From positions 124,001 to 188,000 of the forward strand of contig NZ_JHUZ01000011.1 of assembly GCF_000619885.1 (NCBI RefSeq): 64,000 bases of DNA, in the 5' to 3' direction. The stretch comes from Balneatrix alpica DSM 16621. Lineage in GTDB: Bacteria; Pseudomonadota; Gammaproteobacteria; Pseudomonadales; Balneatricaceae. The notes under the pieces are model-generated. The model did no database searches, was not told the origin of the DNA, and was given only the letters and a program-made list of their open reading frames with translations. The translations under genes and the position numbers were made by a program. Position 1 is the first letter of the stretch. The number at the start of each line of letters is the position of its first letter. Of the stretch, positions 57,401 to 64,000 are shown in pieces.

Positions 57401-58237
57401 CTAATGCACCTCAGCCAGAAAGGCCTGTAGATCCTCCAAGAAGGCATCTGTCGCGGTCAATTGCGGGGAGTGATCTGCTTCGGGATAAATCACTAGTTCT
57501 GCCTGGGGAATTTGCTCCATCAGCCACTCTGTCACCCCTAACGGATAAAACTGACTGCGAGCACCGTACTGCAATAACACCGGGACCTGAATCTGACTTT
57601 GAATATCGCGGAAGTCCGAGCTGACCACATCCTGCCATAGCCGAATCAGCCCCGGCGCGTAAAGCTGACGCAAATATTTGCGCAAATCCTGGATGCGGCT
57701 GCTGTTATGCTCGTAGGCCTGCCGAATTTTGCTGTTCAGCCCCCGTGCGGCCAAACGCAGCACCGCCTCCGGGAAGTCCTCCTGCAACTCGTGCAAAAAA
57801 CTGTCGCTACGTGCCTTAGGAAAGTCGCCATAGATGCCATAGGGCCAATACAAATCCGTAATCAACTTGGGAGACTGGTCCACAATCACCAGCGCCCTCA
57901 AATCCGCATCACCATAGGTTTGAATGTACCGCCACGCCAATAACGCCCCCATGGAATGCCCCACCAGCACGGGCCGGGCCAACCCCAGGGTATGGATTAA
58001 AAAATGCAGATCCTTCACCAACTGCCCCAGGCTGACAGGGGTTTCCGTATGCAATGGGCGATGATGATGCCCCCGCGCCGTCCAGCACACACAGAGGTGA
58101 TCATCACTGATAGGTTCCAGAAAGGGTTTCCAGATGTGCGGACCTGACGTCCAGCCATGGAGGAAAATCACTGGCCGTCCCTGCCCCAGCACCTGCAAAT
58201 CGAGGGGTTCACCATCGGGCATAATCAGTTGTGACAT
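57401..58237 (-). CDS. Alpha/beta-fold hydrolase
   Basis: A 278-residue alpha/beta hydrolase. The oxyanion region is FLHGWTSG (25-32), the nucleophile elbow is GHSMG with S95, and the catalytic His is in EADHSPQ (about 256). The acid is probably in the LLQYGARSQFYP region after the seventh strand. There is no signal peptide. It may act on small esters or peroxide-like substrates as do other monomeric members; no specific substrate can be named. It is monocistronic and convergent with dppF. Confidence 0.85.
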   Translation of the reverse strand: MSQLIMPDGEPLDLQVLGQGRPVIFLHGWTSGPHIWKPFLEPISDDHLCVCWTARGHHHRPLHTETPVSLGQLVKDLHFLIHTLGLARPVLVGHSMGALLAWRYIQTYGDADLRALVIVDQSPKLITDLYWPYGIYGDFPKARSDSFLHELQEDFPEAVLRLAARGLNSKIRQAYEHNSSRIQDLRKYLRQLYAPGLIRLWQDVVSSDFRDIQSQIQVPVLLQYGARSQFYPLGVTEWLMEQIPQAELVIYPEADHSPQLTATDAFLEDLQAFLAEVH

Positions 58238-58601
58238 CGCGCGAGTCCTTACGGCTGAACCTTGAGTTCACATGCGAGTTCGTTGCAGCACCACCGTCAG
58301 CGGATCAGCCGGGAGCCAACTTGTGCACCGCAACATAAAAAACACAACCTATATCAAACGCTTATCCTTCACAACTTCTTAACTATGGCCTGTATCGGAT
58401 TCAAGTAAGCTTGCTGCCAAGCCCTCACCCTATCCTTCCAAGTATCTTTAGCGGTGACCTCCTCCCCCTTCTGCTCCAAACATCTTCAAAAAAATCGAAC
58501 TTTTAATGCAAATAATGTCGCTTTTTTCGACCCTGTAGATTCCTACAATGGACTCATCCGCTTCCACCTCGTCAGCAGCGGCCATAATCGAGGAGATCAA
58601 C
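58238..58601. other. Intergenic region between the hydrolase and azoR
   Basis: 364 bases between two divergent genes. A perfect palindrome TGTAG-ATTC-CTACA (58534-58547) lies 55 bases before the azoR start and could be an operator. A-rich and T-rich stretches flank it at 58488-58530. I see no convincing sigma-70 promoter pair, no small gene and no terminator here. Confidence 0.45.
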
Positions 58602-59207
58602 ATGAGCAACAATGTATTAGCCATCTACAACAGCCTGATGGGCGAAAATGGCAACTCCACCGCCCTGGTGAAGCAGTTCGTACAGGACTGGCAGCACAAG
58701 CACCCCAACAGCGAAGTCACCAGCCGTGACCTGGTACAAAATGCCCTGCCTCACCTTAGCCTAGCGGAAATGGGGGCCTGGATGACTCCCGCCGAGCAAC
58801 GCAATGAAGAGCAGCAACAGCTGGCAGCCTTATCAGACAATCTGATTAAAGAATTGCTGGCCCATGATGTCATCGTCATCGGTATGCCACTGTACAACTT
58901 TGGCATCTCCTCCCAGTTCAAAGCCTGGCTGGATCGCATTGCCCGCGCCGGTGTCACTTTCAAGTACACAGAAACCGGCCCCGTTGGCTTGGTGAGCGGC
59001 AAAAAAGTCTATGTATTGGCTGCCCGCGGTGGCCTCTATCAGGGCACTGACAAGGATACCCAAACCAAGTACCTGCAGGACTTCTTCAACTTTATCGGCA
59101 TTAGCGAGATTGAATTTGTCTATGCCGAAGCCCTGGCCATGGGCGATGACAGCAAACAACAGGCGCTGGCCGCCGCCAAACAGCAGATTCAACAGAAGAT
59201 TGCCTGA
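58602..59207 (+). CDS. azoR: FMN-dependent NADH-azoreductase
   Basis: A 201-residue flavodoxin-fold oxidoreductase of the AzoR/NQO family, close to E. coli AzoR in length (201) and motifs: the N-terminal FMN loop SLMGENGNS, IGMPLYNFGISSQFKAWLD (substrate/FMN wall), RAGVTFKYTETGPVGLVSGKK and RGG. It reduces quinones and azo compounds with NAD(P)H. ATG 58602 has GAGGAG upstream; the frame to 58548 is less likely. It is followed by an extended inverted repeat. Confidence 0.93.
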   Translation: MSNNVLAIYNSLMGENGNSTALVKQFVQDWQHKHPNSEVTSRDLVQNALPHLSLAEMGAWMTPAEQRNEEQQQLAALSDNLIKELLAHDVIVIGMPLYNFGISSQFKAWLDRIARAGVTFKYTETGPVGLVSGKKVYVLAARGGLYQGTDKDTQTKYLQDFFNFIGISEIEFVYAEALAMGDDSKQQALAAAKQQIQQKIA

Positions 59208-59234
59208 GGCTAACCCCTCTCTCCCCTCGGTTAA

Positions 59235-59290
59235 GGAACCCCAGTCTCCCGTTTATTGCTTGTCAATTAAGGTGGCGGAGCTGGGGTTCC
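59235..59290 (+). terminator. Large inverted repeat after azoR
   Basis: GGAACCCCAG plus CTCC (one bulged T) pair with GGAG plus CTGGGGTTCC around a 27-base loop. There is no T-run after it, so it may be a weak terminator or a processing element between azoR and the AEC transporter. Confidence 0.5.
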
Positions 59291-59366
59291 TCCTCCGACC
59301 CTGGCCAAGTTGACCCAAGGGTCAAACAATGGAACACTGCCTCGGTTTTCCTGTCCGAGCACCCGC

Positions 59367-60299
59367 ATGAGCCTGTTCCACACCCTACTTAACTCGCTGT
59401 TACCCATTTTTGCCTTGATTGGTCTGGGCTGGTGGGCCAGGCGCAGCCAATTGCTATCTGAACAGGCACTGGCCAGCTTTAACCCCTTTATTCTCTACAT
59501 CTGCTTACCCGCTTTGATGTTCTGGTCTACCGCTCGGGTACCTGTTAGCGATTTTGCCCAACCCGCCTTTGTCGCCGCCTTTATGTTGGCATCCTTAGGA
59601 GTGGGCGCCCTGGCCGCATGGTTAGGTTGGCGTTACTGGCAACTCAAGGGAGCCGACGGCTTATTAGCCAGCTTGAATGCCCTGTTTGGCAATAGCGTCT
59701 ATATGGGCATTCCCCTTTACACCCTGAGCTATGGCCTAGAAGGGGTAAACCTGATCATTATTGCCACCCTGCTCGCCAATGTGGTGTTCATGGGGATTGC
59801 CATTTCCTGGCTTAGCTGGCTGTGTCAGCCAGGCAAACTCAATTGGCGCGCCCTATTCAGCCGACTGCTGCTGAAAAACCCACTGCTATTGCCGCCCTTG
59901 CTGGGCATGCTCTGCTCCTGGCAAAACATCAGTCTGCCGGATGCACTGATCAGTCTGTTTGAGCTACTCAGCCAAGCCACCGCGCCTGTGGCACTGTTTG
60001 CCATGGGGCTCAGTCTCTATGGGCAACGCTTGAGAGGCAGCCTGAGCGCCATTGCCAGCCTGAGTGCACTCAAATTACTGCTCCACCCTGCTTTAGCCTG
60101 GGGATTGGGGATCGCCTTTGGCCTGAGCGGCCTGGATTTAACCGCGTTGGTGCTGATGTGCGCCCTGCCAACAGGCGCCCTCGTCAGCCTGTTAGCCATT
60201 CAATATCAACGCCTTATTCCGATTAGTAGCTCAGTGATGGTGTTCTCCACCCTGCTCTCTTTACTCAGCCTGCCGCTGTGGATGGCGCTCCTGCCTTAA
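59367..60299 (+). CDS. AEC family transporter (auxin efflux carrier-like)
   Basis: A 310-residue membrane protein with about ten helices. Its N-terminus LLNSLLPIFALIGLGWWAR, the NPFILYICLPALMF segment and the C-terminal ALPTGALVSLLAIQYQ place it in the AEC/malate permease family. Bacterial members move organic acids or similar small anions; the substrate here is unknown. ATG 59367 gives the normal family N-terminus, while a longer frame to 59310 adds non-conserved residues. It is downstream of azoR, possibly with readthrough. Confidence 0.87.
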   Translation: MSLFHTLLNSLLPIFALIGLGWWARRSQLLSEQALASFNPFILYICLPALMFWSTARVPVSDFAQPAFVAAFMLASLGVGALAAWLGWRYWQLKGADGLLASLNALFGNSVYMGIPLYTLSYGLEGVNLIIIATLLANVVFMGIAISWLSWLCQPGKLNWRALFSRLLLKNPLLLPPLLGMLCSWQNISLPDALISLFELLSQATAPVALFAMGLSLYGQRLRGSLSAIASLSALKLLLHPALAWGLGIAFGLSGLDLTALVLMCALPTGALVSLLAIQYQRLIPISSSVMVFSTLLSLLSLPLWMALLP

Positions 60300-60469
60300 C
60301 TTGAACTTTGCGCAAAACAACACTACAAAACCTAGGTGATTTTCAGATTAAGGCGTCTTAGTGTTAGTGGCTCCTTAATGATGTATTTGTCTGATAGGCA
60401 TGAGGCTTGAGGTGACACTCTCAGCATCTGGCAAGACACGGATCTGACCAAAAAGGGGTAACAACACGC

Positions 60470-63430
60470 ATGCGCCGACTGCTATGCCTGGGTTTGCTGT
60501 GGTTATGGACCGGCCCGCCCCATGCGGTAGCCGATATTATCGTGGGTGGCGATCGTGACTTTCCCCCTTTTGAGTATCTGAATGAGCAAGGCCAACCTGA
60601 AGGTTTCAATATTGACCTGATTCAAGCGATTGCAGAGCTGAGTCAGCAGCCCATGCGCACCCAGCTAGGCCGTTGGGACGATATTTTTCAGGCGTTTGAG
60701 CGGGGCGAAATTCAGATTGCAGGGGTGTATTACAACCAAGAACGGGCACAGAAATTTCTGTTATCAGACCCCATCACCATCACCTCCTATAGTTTCTTCA
60801 AACACAAAGACGCCCCCTCCATTCAATCGCCAACCGACCTCGTTGACAGTCGCATTCTGGTGCAAACCAATACCTATGGGGAAAAACACATTCAGGCCCT
60901 ATTGCCCAATGCCGAGCTGGTTCGTGTTGATTCTGAACTGGAAGCACTGAAACAACTTAATACCGGCAGCTATCAATATGCCTACGTTACCTTTCAGACG
61001 GCGCGCTACATGATTAACCGAGCCGATCTGCGTAACGTACTCCCCACCGGGGCGGAAACCAGCGCCCACCATTATGTATTTGCCGTCCACAAGGACTACC
61101 CCGAATTACTGCAAGTCATCAATCAAGGGATGAGCAGCCTCAAAGGCTCTGGAGAGTTTGAGCGGCTCTATAACAAATGGATGGGCACGACCCGCGCCGA
61201 GGTCTTAGAAAAGTTTCGCTGGGGGTTGATCGCCCTGGGTCTCGGCTCCTTTTTGCTCCTGAGCTGGGTCGGCATGCTGCGGATTCAGGTCAAACGCGCC
61301 AAAATCAAACTGGCAGCAGAGCTCAATGCCCGAGGCCGCGCCGAACAAGACATTATGCAGCTGGCCAAAACCCAGCAATGGGTATCTGAAACCAGCCAAC
61401 TTGGCATCTGGACCTATAACTTCGAAGAGCGCACTTTCGCCCCTAATACTTGGTTTTGCACCCTGTTTGACCTGACAGGGCCCATGCTGAAGGTCAGCCT
61501 CGGTAGCGTCATGCAACCACTCGCGGCCGAGGATCGTAATGCCCTCGACCACTTCATTCTGCTGCTTAAACAACAACCGCAACAACCACAGCAGGTACAA
61601 CTGCACCTAGGTGAGCGCGTACTACGCCTGCAGGGTCAATACGCCCAGGAAAATGGTGGAAAAGCACGGGGCATTGTCCAAGACATCACCCAGGAATACA
61701 GCATCAGCCATGAACTAAACCGTCAGCAACGCTCGATGGAAGCCTTGGTCGCTAATATTCCTGGGGCGGTATACCGTGCCAGCCTGGAACCTGAGCTGCC
61801 ACTGATTTTTTTATCGGAAGGCATTGAGCATATCCTTGGCCAGGGGGCACAGCCTGAGAGTGTTCCCTCCCTTAAATCCCTGGTCTTAACCGAAGACTGG
61901 AGCACCTTTAATCAGAGCCTGCTACGCGCCTTACCTGAGCAAGCGCACTTTTCCTTGTCCCATCGGGTGCTGGATAACCAAGGCAAGGTCCGCTGGGTAC
62001 TCAACCAGGGCCAACCCTGCGAAGATGATGAAGGCAATATTTGGATTGAAGGCGTGTGCTTCGATGAAACCGAGCAAATACTGCATGCCCAGCATTTAGA
62101 CTACCTTGCCCATCGCGATGTGCTGACCGGATTAGGTAATCGCTACTCCTTTCATGAGTACACCCAAACCGCCCTGCAACTATCAAAAAACCAAGATCGT
62201 ATGCTGGCGCTGATCTTGCTTGATCTGGATAACTTTAAAACCATTAACGACACCCAAGGCCACGACTTTGGCGATCGTGTATTGCAAGAGCTGGCTCTGC
62301 GCCTGCAACAGGGGCTCACTAATCAAGAGAGCTTGTTCCGCCTGGGGGGGGACGAGTTTGTTGTGGTACTCGCCAATCTGCACAGCATAGAAGAACTAAC
62401 CCAGGAACTGCGCCACCTGCGGCAAAACCTCCATGCGCCATTACAGGTCGATGGACAAACACTGGTACTGACCGCCAGCCTCGGCATTAGTCTGTTTCCA
62501 GACGATGGCGACAGCGTCAAAAGCCTGATGGGCAATGCCGATACTGCACTTTATAAAGCCAAAGCTCAGGGTAAAAACACCTTTGCTTTCTATACCGCCA
62601 GCATGGGGGAAAACGCCAGACGGCGTTATTGGCTAGAGCAGGAATTACGCCAGGCCCTGCAAGACAAAAAAATTCAGGTGTTCTACCAACCCCAGTTCCG
62701 TGTCAGTGATCAACATACCGTGTTGGTAGGGGCAGAAGCATTAGCCCGTTGGCAACACCCGCAGCAGGGAGCTATCACCCCAGCGGAGTTTATTCCTGTG
62801 GCAGAGCTGGCGGGGCTCATCGGCCCTCTCGGCCAACAGGTGCTGGAGCAAAGTTGCCAGCAACTCGCATTATGGCGCGAACAGGGCTTCCATGACTTTG
62901 TCATGTCCGTGAATGCCTCGGCACAGGAGCTTCTTGATCCTGGCTATCTGCTTCGTTTACAGCGCCTACTTGCCGAGTACCGCTTACCGGCCAGCAGCCT
63001 GATGCTGGAGATTACCGAAAGCACCTTCATTGAAGACACTCCTCAACTGCGCGAGCAATTGGATGCGTTGAACCTTTTAGGCATACAGCTGTCCATTGAT
63101 GACTTCGGGGTGGGTTACTCGTCGCTTTCTTACCTACAGCGTTTTCGCGTCAATACCTTGAAGATCGATCGCAGCTTTATTCAAAATATTGAGCAGCCCG
63201 AAACCCAAACACTGGTCGGCGCCATCATGGCGCTAGGGCGTGGACTCAATATTGAAGTCATTGCCGAAGGTTGCGAGCAACAACAACAATTACAGCTACT
63301 TTGCCAGCAGGGCCCGGTGCTGGTGCAGGGCTATTTGCTCGGACGCCCGGTGCCAGCCCAGCAGTTTGCCCAACAGCACCTGCTCAGCGCCGAGGCGCAA
63401 CCCAAGCGCAATGGTGTAAAAAAGCCATGA
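60470..63430 (+). CDS. Periplasmic SBP3-sensor PAS-GGDEF-EAL protein
   Basis: A 986-residue signalling protein. A signal peptide (about 1-21) precedes a family 3 amino-acid-type binding domain (about 22-240; GGDRDFPPFEYLNEQG, GFNIDLIQAIAEL) in the periplasm. One membrane helix (about 248-268) follows, then PAS-like regions (about 300-410 and 420-540), a GGDEF domain with intact RLGGDEFVVVL, and an EAL domain with GAEALARW, DDFGVGYSSL and VIAEGCE. It likely senses an amino acid or related small molecule and changes c-di-GMP levels. The chemoreceptor-like gene starts 73 bases downstream. Confidence 0.93.
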   Translation: MRRLLCLGLLWLWTGPPHAVADIIVGGDRDFPPFEYLNEQGQPEGFNIDLIQAIAELSQQPMRTQLGRWDDIFQAFERGEIQIAGVYYNQERAQKFLLSDPITITSYSFFKHKDAPSIQSPTDLVDSRILVQTNTYGEKHIQALLPNAELVRVDSELEALKQLNTGSYQYAYVTFQTARYMINRADLRNVLPTGAETSAHHYVFAVHKDYPELLQVINQGMSSLKGSGEFERLYNKWMGTTRAEVLEKFRWGLIALGLGSFLLLSWVGMLRIQVKRAKIKLAAELNARGRAEQDIMQLAKTQQWVSETSQLGIWTYNFEERTFAPNTWFCTLFDLTGPMLKVSLGSVMQPLAAEDRNALDHFILLLKQQPQQPQQVQLHLGERVLRLQGQYAQENGGKARGIVQDITQEYSISHELNRQQRSMEALVANIPGAVYRASLEPELPLIFLSEGIEHILGQGAQPESVPSLKSLVLTEDWSTFNQSLLRALPEQAHFSLSHRVLDNQGKVRWVLNQGQPCEDDEGNIWIEGVCFDETEQILHAQHLDYLAHRDVLTGLGNRYSFHEYTQTALQLSKNQDRMLALILLDLDNFKTINDTQGHDFGDRVLQELALRLQQGLTNQESLFRLGGDEFVVVLANLHSIEELTQELRHLRQNLHAPLQVDGQTLVLTASLGISLFPDDGDSVKSLMGNADTALYKAKAQGKNTFAFYTASMGENARRRYWLEQELRQALQDKKIQVFYQPQFRVSDQHTVLVGAEALARWQHPQQGAITPAEFIPVAELAGLIGPLGQQVLEQSCQQLALWREQGFHDFVMSVNASAQELLDPGYLLRLQRLLAEYRLPASSLMLEITESTFIEDTPQLREQLDALNLLGIQLSIDDFGVGYSSLSYLQRFRVNTLKIDRSFIQNIEQPETQTLVGAIMALGRGLNIEVIAEGCEQQQQLQLLCQQGPVLVQGYLLGRPVPAQQFAQQHLLSAEAQPKRNGVKKP

Positions 63431-63503
63431 AGTTGTGAAGCAGCCCTGTTATCTTGACTGCTTGGTAAGAAAACTGTTCCAGACGTAGTAGGAACCCATT
63501 GCA

Positions 63504-64000
63504 ATGATGCGAAACCTCAGTATCCAAGGCCGGTTGCGACTGGCCTTCATCATTTTGGTGCTCGCCACCCTCTGCTTAGGCGGTTTTTCCTGGTGGAGCC
63601 TGCAGACCCTCCAGCACAATCTCAGCAGTGACCGTGCTGCCGATATGATTAATAGCGATATTCTGCATATTCGCTCGCTAGAGCGGCAGCTATTCGAACA
63701 GCCCCAGGAAGATACCGAGCAACGCCTAACCGAGCAGTTGGCGCAATTGGAACAGCGCCTGCAGCAAGACACTAACCTACTGCCGTTGGTCGGCGAATAT
63801 CGCAGTGCGCTGGATACACTCAATAGCTCCATTAATATCCAAAGCCGTAACGAAACCTTGATGGTTAGCGCTGCGCAGGAGGTCAAACAAAATGGCCTGG
63901 ATCTGATTATCGAGCTTCAGATGGAGTATCAATTCCTGCAGTCCTCGAATGCCAATCGGCAGGAGCTGGCGGATATTCTCAAGTTGATCGAAGACACCAA
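63504..64000 (+). CDS. Chemoreceptor- or sensor-like membrane protein, N-terminal part
   Basis: Open from ATG 63504 (a second ATG at 63507) to the window end, 165 codons, no stop. AGGAA lies about 10 bases upstream. Residues 8-31 form a membrane helix (GRLRLAFIILVLATLCLGGF), followed by a helical periplasmic region rich in Gln, Glu and Leu (LERQLFEQPQEDTEQ, then EYRSALDTLNSS) resembling the helical-bundle sensors of chemoreceptors. The cytoplasmic output domain is outside the window, so it could be a chemoreceptor, a kinase or a cyclase. Confidence 0.7.
   Translation, partial: MMRNLSIQGRLRLAFIILVLATLCLGGFSWWSLQTLQHNLSSDRAADMINSDILHIRSLERQLFEQPQEDTEQRLTEQLAQLEQRLQQDTNLLPLVGEYRSALDTLNSSINIQSRNETLMVSAAQEVKQNGLDLIIELQMEYQFLQSSNANRQELADILKLIEDT

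Noticed and set aside
63449-63886. 145-codon minus-strand open frame at the window end
   Set aside because: Antisense to the receptor-like gene, which has a ribosome site and a clear membrane helix.

Overview
The window is about 64 kb of chromosomal DNA from a marine-type gammaproteobacterium. Gene content and order (map-glnD-yffB-dapD-dapE, hexR-zwf-pgl-eda, edd-glk divergent from gap-pyk, ohr-ohrR) resemble Pseudomonas/Oceanospirillales genomes. The last point is inference from remembered gene order and protein resemblance; no search was run. Genes are densely packed on both strands. I see no rRNA, tRNA, insertion sequence, prophage or CRISPR array. Two genes are cut by the window edges: the 3' end of map and the 5' end of a chemoreceptor-like gene.

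Layout. 1-8.6 kb: nitrogen sensing and lysine/peptidoglycan precursor genes (map end, glnD, yffB, dapD, dapE) with a chemoreceptor, a DUF815 ATPase and two unknown small genes. 8.9-12.2 kb: DUF3010, a thioesterase, an AraC-type regulator, rsmC. 12.2-16.3 kb: a secreted EF-hand protein followed by the GlrK-QseG-GlrR signalling operon. 16.3-20.3 kb: hexR divergent from zwf-pgl-eda. 20.3-24 kb: ohr/ohrR and pgi with a hexose-6-phosphate mutarotase. 24.2-37 kb: a GntR regulator, a ChiS-like hybrid kinase, a GH3 N-acetylglucosaminidase, a five-gene oligosaccharide ABC importer and a ChiP-like porin. 37.2-44 kb: a degenerate GGDEF protein, glk-edd, gap-pyk. 44-51.4 kb: aldo/keto reductase, CHASE4-GGDEF-EAL protein, nnrS, rmuC. 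51.6-57.3 kb: dppABCDF. 57.4-64 kb: alpha/beta hydrolase, azoR, AEC transporter, a periplasmic-sensor GGDEF-EAL protein and the start of another receptor.

How it fits together. The central 25 kb forms a sugar module. Oligosaccharides (most likely chitin oligomers) would cross the outer membrane through the ChiP-like porin, be bound by the periplasmic protein that may also signal to the ChiS-like kinase, be imported by the ABC system and be cleaved by the GH3 enzyme. Hexose phosphates would then flow through Pgi, Zwf, Pgl, Edd and Eda (Entner-Doudoroff) to Gap and Pyk. HexR-type boxes sit in both the hexR/zwf and edd/gap divergent promoters.

Most notable observations: (1) three perfect TGTC-N10-GACA GlrR boxes upstream of a good sigma-54 promoter that reads into a small secreted EF-hand protein rather than an obvious glmY gene; (2) a complete ChiS/CBP/ChiP-like locus, with a C-terminal ChiS-type DNA-binding domain on the kinase and a repeated ATCGTTAA motif in the divergent promoter; (3) an NsrR-like palindrome upstream of nnrS. 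All functional calls come from reading the sequence and remembered family features.
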